Assembly (NCBI RefSeq): GCF_900176465.1
Contig: NZ_FWXR01000009.1
Location: 62,001-126,000 of the forward strand
Length of the DNA: 64,000 nt
Origin: Fulvimarina manganoxydans
GTDB taxonomy: Bacteria > Pseudomonadota > Alphaproteobacteria > Rhizobiales > Rhizobiaceae
Direction: 5' to 3'
The position numbers and the translations under genes were made by a program. Every line of letters begins with the position of its first letter. The first letter of the stretch is position 1. The notes under the pieces were generated by a model, which saw only the letters and a list, made by a program, of their open reading frames with translations, did no database searches and was not told the origin of the DNA. Shown piece by piece: positions 1 through 9,400 of the stretch.

Positions 1-592
1 CGCCGGCATCGACGATGGTCTGGAAGAGATCGGCGGCGGTCTCCGTTTCCCCCGCCTTCCAGGCAGCGAGGCCGATCGCCTCACGCGCGGCATAGCGCAG
101 GGCGTTGTCCTCGCCTGTCAGGCGCTCGGCCCGACCCCTCACATCGGCGAGCGAGCCGGCATCGACGAGAAGATAGGCGGCTCTCAGATCGGCCATGTCG
201 CGCAAGGGCTGCGGCACGCTGGAATCGCCGGCGACATCGCCATAGGAGGCGATCGCCGCTTGCGCATCGCCGCTCGCGGCCTCCGCATTGGCGATGGAGA
301 GGCGGGCGAGTTCGGGATAAGCACCCCAGCCATCGGCCGCCAACTCGCGGAAGGCCGCGATCGCCTCGTCGGTCTTGCCCTCGCGAACGAGATCCTGGGC
401 CGCGAGATAGCGATCGCCTGAGGCGTTCGCCTCGCTCGTCGCATAGCGCTCCCAGCCCACATAGGCGGCCGTTGCCAGAAGGATGAGGACAATCGCGGTG
501 ACGATCACGGTGCCGAAGCGGGTCCAGATCGCCTTGATCCGATCCTGGCGCAGCTCCTCGCTCACCTCTCGGAAGAAACTCTCGTCGCTCAT
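1..592 (-). CDS. YfgM-like TPR membrane protein (3' end beyond window)
   Basis: The reading frame starts with ATG at 592 (MSDESFFREVSEELRQD) and runs off the left edge, so the C-terminus is missing. One transmembrane segment lies near residues 27-46. It is followed by an Ala-rich helical region with TPR-like spacing, for example DEAIAAFRELAADGWG and ETAADLFQTIVDAG. This is the layout of the YfgM/DUF2133 family: an N-terminal anchor, with TPRs presumably in the periplasm and proposed to act near the SecYEG translocon. In related genomes such a gene often precedes der (engA), which would lie outside this window. The family call comes from architecture, and the function is inferred. Confidence 0.7.
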   Translation of the reverse strand, partial: MSDESFFREVSEELRQDRIKAIWTRFGTVIVTAIVLILLATAAYVGWERYATSEANASGDRYLAAQDLVREGKTDEAIAAFRELAADGWGAYPELARLSIANAEAASGDAQAAIASYGDVAGDSSVPQPLRDMADLRAAYLLVDAGSLADVRGRAERLTGEDNALRYAAREAIGLAAWKAGETETAADLFQTIVDAG

Positions 593-729
593 CGCCTCGC
601 TCTAATTCGGCATTGCCCGGCCGGACCGCATGGGCGCGGCCTCTTGGATATGCGGGACTTCTAACAAGTTTTTGGCGCGGGGAAAGGGCAAAGCGGGCCG
701 AAGCGCTCGCTTGGGGCCCGAAGAGGCCC

Positions 730-1299
730 TTATCCGACCGGCGAAACGCCGAAGAGATAGCGATGGAGAAAGGCGATGAAGAGGCCGGCCATGATGAGCC
801 CGATGGCGAGCGCTGCGATATCGCCCTTCGCCGAGACTGCGCCCTTGACCGGCAGCGGCCGGGACAAGGCGGATGCGTAGTCGGCGAGCGCCCAGGCGAG
901 AAAGGCGCCGAAGAGAACCACATCGGCCACCATTCCATTCGCCAAGAGATGGCCGAGCGCCCAGAGCGCGACGCCGAGAACCATCGGATGCTTCACCGCC
1001 TGCTTGATGTGGCCTGCCGGTGCATAGGCCGCCGCGACGAGGACAAAGGCGATCGGCACGAGAATGAGGGCGAGATGGGAGAGCCCGGCGACCGGCTCGT
1101 AAAGAAAGCCATATTCGCCATAAGCCCGCTGATAGCCCATCGAGACGAGGACGATGCCGATCAGGGACAGAACGGAATAGACGCCCTTATAGCTCATCTC
1201 GCCGAAGCGTTCGACGAAAGCCGTTCGGCCGCCATCGGCGACGATGCGCACGGAATGGAGACCAAGAAAGAGGATGAGACCGAAGATCAGAAGCGCCAT
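730..1299 (-). CDS. NnrU family integral membrane protein
   Basis: This is a 189-aa protein from ATG 1299 (MALLIFGLILFLGLHSVR). An upstream extension to 1443 is open but is Pro/Cys-rich and does not resemble the family. About six hydrophobic segments fill the chain, with His residues at segment ends (GLHSVR, GHLLANG, FLHRY). That is the NnrU pattern; the family was named from the nitric-oxide/nitrite region of Rhodobacter and is related to isoprenoid-modifying 15-cis-zeta-carotene isomerase proteins. It lies on the same strand as the TPR gene, 137 bp upstream of it. The biochemical role in this organism cannot be read from the sequence. Confidence 0.8.
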   Translation of the reverse strand: MALLIFGLILFLGLHSVRIVADGGRTAFVERFGEMSYKGVYSVLSLIGIVLVSMGYQRAYGEYGFLYEPVAGLSHLALILVPIAFVLVAAAYAPAGHIKQAVKHPMVLGVALWALGHLLANGMVADVVLFGAFLAWALADYASALSRPLPVKGAVSAKGDIAALAIGLIMAGLFIAFLHRYLFGVSPVG

Positions 1300-1525
1300 T
1301 GCGCATCTCCCATGACGGAGGGCGGAGGGGCCTTTCTGATAGCACGGCACTTTGCCCATGCCGATGACATGCGCTTGCGTGATGTTGCAGCAGGCCGGCG
1401 GGCGGGCTGCCCCATCGGGCGAGCCGCATCCTGCGCTTCCCACGCCTTATGTGAAATGTCATGGTGAAGCGCCGCATGGGCCGGAAGCGAGATCCGGCGA
1501 GTTCGCCCGATCCGAAAGGGAGCAT

Positions 1526-1933
1526 ATGGACAATCACGCAGCGATCGGGGCCGTGGCGCTCTATACGGCGCTCAACATCGTCGTGCTTTACGCCCTTTCC
1601 ATCCAGACCGGGCGACTGCGCATGCGCCATAAGATCCTGATGGGAGATGGCGGCCACCCTCGGATGATCCGGGTCATGCGCGGTCACGCCAACGCCATCG
1701 AAACCATGCCCATGACGCTCATAGCGCTCGCCCTTGCTGCGCTTTTGGGCGCCGCACCGCTGACGATCCATGGCCTCGGACTGGCGCTCACCATCGGCCG
1801 GGCGCTTCATGCCATTCATTTCATGGCCGCGGATGCACCCCGCTGGCAGCGAGGGCTCGGCTTCGTCCTCACCGCCATTTCCATGGCGCTTGCCGGGCTC
1901 TATGCCGGCATTCTCGGCATCATGGCGCTCTGA
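1526..1933 (+). CDS. MAPEG family membrane protein
   Basis: The product is 135 aa, with ATG 1526 preceded by the purine-rich GAAAGGGAG about 3 nt upstream. It has four hydrophobic segments and the MAPEG signature region RVMRGHANAIETMP, the glutathione/eicosanoid-metabolism fold with a conserved N-E pair. Bacterial MAPEG proteins are trimeric inner-membrane proteins, some with glutathione transferase activity; the substrate here is unknown. The gene is divergent from the NnrU gene across about 226 bp and is followed by a small lipoprotein gene. Confidence 0.85.
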   Translation: MDNHAAIGAVALYTALNIVVLYALSIQTGRLRMRHKILMGDGGHPRMIRVMRGHANAIETMPMTLIALALAALLGAAPLTIHGLGLALTIGRALHAIHFMAADAPRWQRGLGFVLTAISMALAGLYAGILGIMAL

Positions 1934-2002
1934 GCGCGGAGCAAGAGGCAAGCGAGCCATTCGATGGCATTCACCGGCTCCTGCGACGATCGACAGAGAG
2001 AA

Positions 2003-2341
2003 ATGCGCCCCATGATGGATCGAAGCCGACGTCTTCCGCTCGCCTGCCTTGCGGCATTCCTCCTTGCCGGCTGCAACAGCACGTCGGGCCGAGGCGCTCC
2101 AGGGTCTGATAGTCCATCGGTGAGCGGTGAGAGTGAAACTGCCTGCCGGGCAGAGGACGCCCTCTTCCTCATCGGCCGCACCGCCGATGACGAGACGGCG
2201 CGGAGCGCGAAGGCCGCCACCAGGGCAGATCGCGTGCGGATCGTCGGGCCGGACGACATGGTGACCCAGGATTTCGTCCCCGAGCGGCTCAATCTCTATA
2301 CCGATCAGTCCGGCCGCATCGTTGAACTGCGCTGCGGCTGA
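2003..2341 (+). CDS. Peptidase inhibitor I78 family lipoprotein
   Basis: The start could be 2003 (MRPMMDRSRR), 2012 or 2015; an AGAGAG stretch at 1995-2000 fits the later ATGs better in spacing. Residues after the basic start form a lipoprotein signal peptide with lipobox LLAGC. The C-terminus carries the I78 pattern: an IVGPDDMVTQDFVPERLNL segment followed by D..G.IVELRCG, plus two Cys that could pair (ETAC and LRCG). I78 proteins are small serine-peptidase inhibitors of the periplasm or outer membrane in proteobacteria. The target peptidase is not indicated by neighbours. Confidence 0.8.
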   Translation: MRPMMDRSRRLPLACLAAFLLAGCNSTSGRGAPGSDSPSVSGESETACRAEDALFLIGRTADDETARSAKAATRADRVRIVGPDDMVTQDFVPERLNLYTDQSGRIVELRCG

Positions 2342-2462
2342 CAGTCCGAAGCGCACAAGACAACCAGCCTTCCGGCAAAAAGGATTTTCCGTTTTCCGCC
2401 CGCTCGTCTACAGCACCCGCGCACTGAGCGGGTCGCTGGAGCGGCGAAGGACGAACGGACAT

Positions 2463-3545
2463 ATGGCCTCGATGAGATCGGATCGGCTTCATCTCGAATG
2501 GAATGGGACAGGTCGAACGCCCTTGCGCACCAAGCTCTTCGCGCTCGTAACGTTTTTCCTTCTGGGAGCCTCGCTTGCTTTAATGCCGCGCCCGGCAAAG
2601 GCCGATGCGAGCCCGGTCGCGGTCGAAGCGAAAGCCATCGATCGGTTTCGCAAGGTCTCTGAAGAGACCCGTTTCGGAGACCTGATCTATGTCGGCGGCT
2701 TCTCCTTTGCCGGGTCCGACAGCCGCTTGAAGGGCGTCTCGGGTTTGCGCGTTTTGGATGGCGGCGAGCGCTTTCTCGCCATCACCGACACTGGCGACTG
2801 GTTTGCCGGCCGGATCGCCCGCGACGAGGCGGGACGGCCCGTCGGCTTCGAAGACGCGATTCTTGCGCCCATCATCGGTCTCGACGGAACAGCGCTCGGC
2901 GGGCGTAAATACCGGGCCGATGCTGAGGCTCTGACCCTTTGGCGGGATCAAGCCGTCGTCGCTTTCGAGCACGACCCACGCATCCTGGTCTTTGATGACC
3001 TTTCCGAACCATGGAGAAGCCAGCCGACGCGCCTGACACTGCCGGTTCCGCGCGAAGAGCTGCGGGTCAATCAAGGGCTCGAAATGCTGGCAACGGCCCC
3101 TGTCGGATCGAAACGCCCCGGTTCGTTGGTGACGATCGCGGAGGGCTCGATCGACGAGGCTGGCAATCTCTTTGCCGCATTGTTCGGCGCCCCAGGCGGC
3201 GGTGTCTTTAAGGTGCGGAAGGACGCGAAGTGGAACGTCTCCGACGGAGACTTTCTGCCCGGCGGCGATCTTCTCGTTCTGGAACGGCGCTATGAAGGCT
3301 TTTTCGGCGGCCTCGGCATCCGGATTCGTCGCATTGCCGGGGAAACCATCCGGCCCGGAGCGCTGGTCGATGGCCCGATCATCTTCGAGGCCTCGCTCGA
3401 GGACGAAATCGACAATATGGAGGGCCTCTCCGTGTGGCGAGACGCCGATGACCGCATTCGGCTGACGCTCGTCTCGGACGACAACGGCTCTTTGTTCCAG
3501 CGCAATCTGCTGCTGGAATTTCTACTCGCCGATGACGGCGAATAG
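2463..3545 (+). CDS. Esterase-like phytase-family exported protein
   Basis: The product is 360 aa from ATG 2463; ATG 2472 is an alternative. A hydrophobic signal segment (LFALVTFFLLGASLALM) ends near a PAKADA cleavage site, so the protein is exported. The body matches the phytase-like domain of pfam13449: an early VGGFSF...SGLRVLDGG segment, FLAITDTGDWF, and a later DNMEGLSVW and LTLVSDDN, the beta-propeller-like repeats of this family. A specific substrate cannot be assigned; homologs are annotated 'esterase-like activity of phytase family'. It stands alone on the plus strand between two convergent or unrelated genes. Confidence 0.8.
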   Translation: MASMRSDRLHLEWNGTGRTPLRTKLFALVTFFLLGASLALMPRPAKADASPVAVEAKAIDRFRKVSEETRFGDLIYVGGFSFAGSDSRLKGVSGLRVLDGGERFLAITDTGDWFAGRIARDEAGRPVGFEDAILAPIIGLDGTALGGRKYRADAEALTLWRDQAVVAFEHDPRILVFDDLSEPWRSQPTRLTLPVPREELRVNQGLEMLATAPVGSKRPGSLVTIAEGSIDEAGNLFAALFGAPGGGVFKVRKDAKWNVSDGDFLPGGDLLVLERRYEGFFGGLGIRIRRIAGETIRPGALVDGPIIFEASLEDEIDNMEGLSVWRDADDRIRLTLVSDDNGSLFQRNLLLEFLLADDGE

Positions 3546-3705
3546 CATGATCTTCGCTCCGCAGACTTTCATGCGCGAAGGGCTTGGCCGATCGGACGCA
3601 TAGGGGCAGAGACGGAAAACGTCGTCGTCTCTCCACCGACTTCAGCAATGTCCGAGCGAACGCCGATGGATGGCGAGGCTCGACCTGCCCCCCCGTCGGA
3701 GCCAT

Positions 3706-3930
3706 TCAAGCCTTGGCGACAGCCTTCTTGACGCGCTTTTTCGGCTTTGCCGCAGCCAGCGCCTCGCTTTCCCGGGCATCGCGAGCCATGCGCTCGGCGC
3801 GAAGGCGAGCGGATTTGGCCTTTTGCGCCACGGAGGCTTCCTGAATGAGCGTCATCGCAGAGCCCTTCTCATAGCGATCGCTCTGCTGCGGGAAGACGCG
3901 TTCGGCCCGCTCCCTATCTTTATCGTTCAT
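3706..3930 (-). CDS. Small Lys/Ala-tailed hypothetical protein
   Basis: This 74-aa protein starts MNDKDRERAERVFPQQSDRY. The middle is a charged amphipathic helix (AQKAKSARLRAERMARDARE) and the last 15 residues form a histone-H1-like AKPKKRVKKAVAKA tail. A start-proximal AACGGAGACC lies just upstream on the minus strand. No enzymatic motif is present. The basic tail suggests nucleic-acid binding, but this is inference from composition only. It is on the same strand as, and about 280 bp downstream of, the cold-shock gene's terminator. Confidence 0.6.
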   Translation of the reverse strand: MNDKDRERAERVFPQQSDRYEKGSAMTLIQEASVAQKAKSARLRAERMARDARESEALAAAKPKKRVKKAVAKA

Positions 3931-4121
3931 ATCGGTCTCCGTTGATGGGCTGAAAATAGTCTTCGGTTGATGCCGACCGCGCAGGAATTCGAGCTCATGG
4001 CCTCAAGCGTATCGGGAAAACGCCGAATGCCCGGCCCGATCCTGTCATGCCTCGAAAGGAGGGCCGAGAGCCGATAGCGTTCTCGCGAGATCGCATTCGG
4101 CTTCGAAGGCGCGCTAGGCAA

Positions 4122-4151
4122 TAAAAAAGGCCGGGCGCGAACCCGACCTTT
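4122..4151 (-). terminator. Rho-independent terminator of the cold-shock gene
   Basis: Read on the minus strand, AAAGGTCGGG, the loop TTCGCG and CCCGGCCTTT form a 10-bp stem with one G-U pair, followed by a T run (TTTTTTAT). It lies about 60 bp after the stop codon of the cspA-like gene. Confidence 0.85.
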
Positions 4152-4212
4152 CGTCATTCGGAATCTGTCGCCGGTGCCAATGCGTTCATGGTCACCGGCC
4201 AGCGCATGACAA

Positions 4213-4422
4213 TCAGGCAGCGGCCAGATTGTCGGCCGCGCTCTTGCCCGTGCGGCGGTCCTTAACGACCTCGAACTGGACCTTCTGGCCCTCAACGAGC
4301 GTGTCCATGCCAGCGCGCTCTACGGCGCTGATGTGAACGAACACGTCCGTTGCGCCATCTTCCGGCGCAATGAAGCCATAACCCTTCTGCGTGTTGAAGA
4401 ACTTTACCGTTCCAACGGCCAT
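4213..4422 (-). CDS. Cold-shock protein, CspA family
   Basis: The product is 69 aa from ATG 4422, with a strong Shine-Dalgarno AAGGAGAT 5 nt upstream. It is a single OB-fold cold-shock domain containing RNP1 KGYGFI (residues 13-18) and RNP2 VFVHIS (27-32), the aromatic single-stranded nucleic-acid binding face. These proteins act as RNA chaperones; which member of the species' csp set this is cannot be told, and cold inducibility cannot be read from sequence. An upstream in-frame extension to 4482 exists but has no family similarity. Confidence 0.95.
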   Translation of the reverse strand: MAVGTVKFFNTQKGYGFIAPEDGATDVFVHISAVERAGMDTLVEGQKVQFEVVKDRRTGKSAADNLAAA

Positions 4423-4860
4423 GACGATCTCCTTCGTATCGACGTGGATAAGATTTTGACCGGATCGCTCCAGTCCGTTCATTCGATTTTGAAGAGAAGA
4501 TCAGTCGGGGCGCAGGGCGCGAAACCAAAATTTACCTGCAAAGATCGATGGCCCCTATGTAGGCTATCTTGGCTCTCGCAACAAGGGACCCCGCCGAATT
4601 TATCGATTGGCACCACCAATTCGACCTGCATCGTACTCGGTAGCTTCCAATAGCTTCCGTCATGGACAAGGTGTGGGGCTCACTCTCGAGTTGCGCCAGC
4701 CGGCCCGGCATTGTCATCGATTTGGAGCCAAACTGCGGATGCGACCGACCTTGAAGAAGATGGCTAGGTAAATGTAATGTTCTCTTATCAACAAGTGTTA
4801 TAGCCTTGGGTCGTCTCATTCGATAACCGTTCGCAATCGATTGAACGTGAAGCGAATTCA
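4423..4860. other. 438-bp intergenic stretch, visibly more AT-rich
   Basis: It lies between the divergent csp gene (minus) and the 59-codon gene (plus). It should contain the csp promoter and leader, whose SD is at 4428-4435. Open frames crossing it on either strand lack SD sequences and read as low-complexity or unusual composition, so I do not call them. No recognisable RNA gene or repeat was seen. Confidence 0.5.
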
Positions 4861-5040
4861 ATGGACGTCACTGCACTTGAAAAAGAAGAATTGGTCGGGC
4901 TTGTCCGTCGCTTTATGAAAATGGGCCTGAGTTTCGACGCCGCAGCGGAACTTGCCGCAATTTCCTGGGATATGGATCTGGAGGGCATCACCCATCTCAT
5001 CACCGACATTCGGGTCCATTTCGAACCGCCACTCGATTAG
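4861..5040 (+). CDS. Small hypothetical acidic helical protein (59 aa)
   Basis: An ATG at 4861 opens a 59-codon frame ending in TAG at 5040: MDVTALEKEELVGLVRR, then FMKMGLSFDAAAELAAISWD, ending HFEPPLD. It has a balanced soluble composition, two or three predicted amphipathic helices and Asp/Glu-Leu spacing typical of a folded protein, unlike the antisense frames here. The SD is weak (GTGAAGCG). Codon usage is less GC-extreme than in neighbours, suggesting recent acquisition or a relaxed gene. No family is recognised. Confidence 0.55.
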   Translation: MDVTALEKEELVGLVRRFMKMGLSFDAAAELAAISWDMDLEGITHLITDIRVHFEPPLD

Positions 5041-5258
5041 GGTCTGCAGAAGCAGAAGCGTTTGAGTCAATTCGTCGGCGATGTCTGACGGCGAAAGGAT
5101 TGAGATAAGCGCTCTCATGTTACGTAGAATGAGCGAGATGACAGAAGAAGACCGTCTACTTGCAAGGAAACAGACACCGCAGAATAGATGAGGCGGCCCG
5201 TGGCAACACACAGCCAGCGCCTATCGTATCGATGTGAGCATTTCACAGGACAAACAAA

Positions 5259-5335
5259 TGGTACGGTTGGCTGGGTTCGAACCAGCGACCTTCGGAGCCA
5301 CAATCCGACGCTCTAACCAACTGAGCTACAACCGC
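5259..5335 (-). tRNA. tRNA-His (GTG)
   Basis: Minus-strand cloverleaf: acceptor GCGGTTG pairs with CAACCGT, D arm AGCTCAGTTGGTTAGAGC, anticodon loop TTGTGGC with anticodon GTG, T arm with GGTTCGAACC, and encoded CCA (5259-5261). The discriminator is A73, the terminal pair is G1:U72, and the base before G1 is U. There is therefore no genome-encoded G-1 and no C73. This is the known alphaproteobacterial tRNA-His type. Confidence 0.96.
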
Positions 5336-5727
5336 ACGGCACGAGGTTTGCAGCAAAAGCGACGAAGACTTGCGCCTCACGCCATTTCACCGAACCCGCA
5401 TGCAAGAGCAAGCACCGAAACCCTTGGCTCCGACGCCGCTGGAGCTTCGGATAATCGGTTTTGGCTTTGGGTGCAAGGCTTGGCGCGGAAAGAATCGCGG
5501 CGACCGCCAATCCACGCCTGAGAGATGGCGCAGAGGGCAAAAGAGCGCTCCATAGACACGAAAACGGCCGGCGGGCTTGAAGCCCGGCCGGCCGAAATCG
5601 ATGGAGACGCGACACCATCGCTTGCTCGCGATGCGGTCCGGGCTGCAGCTCGCAACAGGACCGATGCATCAAGCCGCGAATTGGAAGGCCGCTACGGCCT
5701 ACCGTGTCGCACTCGATTGTATATGGC
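5336..5727. other. 392-bp intergenic region between tRNA-His and the phasin gene
   Basis: It holds the upstream region of tRNA-His (transcribed leftwards) and, at 5561-5597, the phasin terminator. No coding frame with SD and plausible composition was found. The promoter of the tRNA is expected within about 60 bp to the right of 5335, but I cannot mark clear -35/-10 boxes. Confidence 0.5.
5561..5597 (-). terminator. Strong hairpin terminator downstream of phasin gene
   Basis: On the minus strand, GGCCGGCCGGGCTT and AAGCCCGCCGGCC form a long GC stem with a one-base bulge, followed by GTTTTCG. It lies about 130 bp past the phasin stop codon. Confidence 0.75.
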
Positions 5728-6186
5728 TTACTTGCCGACCGACTGGGATGCCTTTTCGAAGACGTCTCGGCTCGGCTTCATCATCTCCTGCGCGACCGAC
5801 TGGGTCAGCGACTGGAGTTCCTTCGCCTGGCTAGTGGCGAGCTCGGCCTGCTGGCGCACATAGCTCGTCTGCATCTCGATGACTTCCGAGAAGGACTTCG
5901 CGCCCATCAGGGCGTCGAGGTGCTGGAAGCCGAGATCGGCATTGGCGCGCATCGCCTCGATCGCCTTCTTGGACAGCTGGAGCGAACCCTGATGGGCATT
6001 CTCCATCGTCGTTTCAAGCGCCTTGGTGGCTTCGTCGGCAGCCGACTTCATGCGCCCATAGGCCTCCTTCGACTGTTCCATCGACTTCTGCGTCATGGAA
6101 CGGAAGGTCTCGGTCATCTTGGCGGGGTCCATGCCCATCATCGCCTGCGCATTGCCCATGCCGAACGGATCGTTGGCGTCAGCCAT
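5728..6186 (-). CDS. Phasin family protein
   Basis: The product is 152 aa from ATG 6186, with AGGAG 6 nt upstream; a GTG one codon earlier is also open. The N-terminus is Met/Gly/Asp-rich (DPFGMGNAQAMMGMDP) and the rest is continuous amphipathic helix (SMEQSKEAYGRMKSAADEAT, MQTSYVRQQAELATSQAKEL), the phasin-2 pattern. Phasins coat polyhydroxyalkanoate granules. No phaC/phaR gene is in the window, so a granule role is by family only; paralogous phasins in rhizobia can have other roles. Confidence 0.88.
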   Translation of the reverse strand: MADANDPFGMGNAQAMMGMDPAKMTETFRSMTQKSMEQSKEAYGRMKSAADEATKALETTMENAHQGSLQLSKKAIEAMRANADLGFQHLDALMGAKSFSEVIEMQTSYVRQQAELATSQAKELQSLTQSVAQEMMKPSRDVFEKASQSVGK

Positions 6187-6465
6187 CACTGTCTCCTATC
6201 GCTTTTCCGTTTCTGGTGCCGATAGGCGGCTCTCAATCGACCGCCCTTATCTGCCTAACAAATTAGCATCGGTCATTGTGCATTGCAACATGATCTGCCT
6301 CATTTTCAGAAAATCCGACGATTAACGGTAAAGACCGATAGTGATGGGGAATATGGCCCGAGCCATGGATTCCCGCCTCATCAACAATTATGAATCCTTC
6401 CTTAAACGCAGCCGCACAATTGGATCGAGGCCAATCTCGGCCGCTACAAGCCCAAAGGGTGTTTC

Positions 6466-9400
6466 TTGGTCGGTGACCGAAGCCAACAGGATCATCTGCC
6501 GGACGTTCTGGCCCTGATGATCGACAAAGAGATCGCATCGGCCCGAAGCCGCGGCGAGATCGCGCTCGTCACCAGTGTGGATGCGCATCGGCTGATCTGG
6601 CTGAGCGCGGTCGCGGCCCAGGATCTTGGACTGCCGGCCGGCCCACGCCTTGCCGACAAGGCCCCGAGCAACGACGAAGACCTGCTTCTGGAAACCCTTG
6701 CGACGGCGCTCGCCCATAGTTCCGATGGCAGTGCAGCGTCCGCCACGGTTCAGACGAGCCCCGGCGGCGCAAACACCACCCTCAAGGCCGAAACACGGCA
6801 GCTGGGCGAAGACGGCCCCGTTTACCTCCTCTGGTCCGGCCCGGCCTCGCTCACCCTCGATCCCCAACGCGAAGGTTTGTCCATCCTCTCCGAGATCGGC
6901 GCCCAGCCCATCGCCGTGTGGCATTCGGAAGGCTCCTGGTTCGACGCCGGATTCAACGACATCTGGCAGGTCTATTCGGAGGACCTTCACGAGGCGCTGC
7001 TCGCACGAGGCGGCATAGAGACCGCCTTCCTGCCCGATGGGCGAAGCATCGGGCTGTTGCGGCTTTCGCCGCAGACGGTCGCGGTCTGGCATCTTCGCGA
7101 CGAGACGATCCAGAGGCTCGATTTCTCCACGTTCCCGCAAGCGCCCGGAGAGGAAGAGCCCTCGGACGTTTTCGGTGAGCCGTCGGTCGGTGAGGACACC
7201 ACCGAAGCGGTGATCGAACAGCCCGCGGAGGCCGAAGACGAATCGCCGAGCGGTGCCGACAGGACGGATACCGAGACCCTTCCGCCCAATCCGCCGGCGC
7301 CCACCGAGGCCGAGGCACCGCAGGGGGAGAAAACCCGTAATCCCCCCTTCTGGGACGTTCAGGAGGGGTTCCAGGGCTTTTGGCCGATTGCCTCCGCACT
7401 ACGATCCTTCTGGGGGCCGAGCGAGCCTGCAGGCCAGAGCCGGAATGACGACGCCGCGCGCGCCAAGTCCGACGACGACAGGCAACAGGAGCCGCCGGCC
7501 GAGACGAGCGCATCCATCGCCAAGGCGCGACTGCAATCGGCCTGGTGGCGCGAGGGCGCGCCCTCTCAACAGGCCGTGACGAACGAGATCCCGGACGAGG
7601 CGAGCGACCGCGACGCGGGCGATCAGGAAGCCGCCGAAGAGAGCAAGGCTGCGGAGAGCACCACGTTCGACATAGCGCAAGCCGTGTCGCACCCGAGCGA
7701 TTCCGCCCCCGAAGAGCCCGCTTTTTCGGAGCCTCAGCCAGACAACGAGGAGGCCGATCCGGTCGTCTCGCCGGCCTCGCAGGACAAGGCGTCCGAAGGC
7801 TTGGAGCCAGACGTCACCGAGACGTCGGAGACGGATCAGGACGCCATGCGCGCCGCGCGGCGGGACGATTTCGGGCGGCTGGACGAGCAAGGCCCATCCG
7901 CTGAAGACGCGCGAGCCGGTGACGAGGAAATGGCGGCGCCTGTTTCTGAAGAACGCCTCGATACCGCCGCAGAGCCGAGCACGTTCAAAGCCCCCTTCGA
8001 TCGCGGTCCGGTGCGTTTCATCTGGCGGATCGACCATGACGGCCGTTTCCACTCGATCTCCTCCGAGCTTGCCGAGGCGGTGGGTCCGCGCGCGGCCGAT
8101 GTGGTCGGGCTCGATTTCGCCGACTTCCTCGAAGCGCTTGATCTCGACCCGGAAGGCGCCCTGCCCGACCTCGTCGAGAGGCGTGAGACCTGGTCCGGCC
8201 GCACGGTCTATTGGCCGGTCGAAGCAAGCGACCGGCGCATTCCCGTCGATCTCGCCGCTCTCCCCATCTATGCCCGTGATCGCAGCTTCGACGGATTCAG
8301 GGGCTTCGGCATCGCGCGGCCCGGCGAATCCGAGCCCGATCCGGAAGCCATCGGTGAGCGCCTGGCGGCCGGTGTCGCCCTCGCCGAACTCGTCGATGCC
8401 TATAGCGAGGCGCGATCCGAGGGCGAGACGGATTTCGAGGACGAGCTGGCACCGGTCTTCGGTCGCCGTCCCGCGGAAGAGAGGCCGGAGGCCACGCATC
8501 CGTCGAGCGATGAGACCCAGGGCGTCATCCAGCTCGACGAGCGCCGCCGCCAGCGCGAGGCGCCGCTGAGCCAGGAAGAGGCCGATGCCTTTCGCGCCAT
8601 CGGCGCGGCGCTATCGCGCAGCGAGGACAATGAAAGCTTGGAAGAGGCGATCCGCGTTGCCAAGGATCGGATCGCGCTCTTCGACCGGCGCGCAAGCGAA
8701 GCGGGCAACGCGGCGGCCGAAACGGGGCTCGACGAGGGTTCAGACGAGTTGGACATCGCCACCGCGCGGCCGTCCTTGCCCCTCGCTGAAGCTCTTGCCG
8801 CCCTCTACGCCCATCTTCCGATCCCGATTCTCGTTCAGGCCGGCGAGACGCTCGTCTTCGTCAATGACGAATTCGCCGACTTCACAGGCTATCGCAGCGT
8901 CGAGTCCCTTGAGACGGCGGGCGGGCTTGATCAGCTGATCATGGACGGCGCTCCGGGCGAGGCCTTGTCGATCCGCCGCGCCAATGGCGATCAGGTCAAG
9001 GCGCGGGCCCATATGCACCGGGTGACGGTCGCAAGTCGGTCGGTCCTTGTCTTCTCCTTCTTCGCAACGCCCCGCATGACGCTGGCGCTGATCGAGGACT
9101 TTCGCAAGGATGGCGCTGCGCCGATGCCGCCGCCCGCCCCCGAGCCGGCCTCGCTGGATGGGCGGATCGAGGATCTCGCCGCGGCTCTTCAGGCGGCGGG
9201 CGAAGCCGTCATCCTCATCGATGCCGATCGCCATATCGAGGCGATGAATGCCAGAGGCGCCCAGATCTTCGGCCTCGGCGAGGTCGATAGAAACGGGCGC
9301 AACGATGCGGTAGGCCGGCCTTTCGTCTCCCTCTTTGCCCATGAGAGCCAGCGCCCGCTTCTCGATCTGTTGAAGGGAGAGGACACGCTGTCGCTCGACG

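Noticed and set aside
4532-4861. 109-codon minus-strand frame in the csp-59aa gap
   Set aside because: It lacks an SD, overlaps the likely csp promoter and has unusual composition, with no recognised domain.
6988-8499. Long antisense frames across the sensor kinase (for example 7399-8499 minus)
   Set aside because: They are mirror frames of GC-rich coding DNA. The plus-strand kinase has continuous domain similarity, while these have none.
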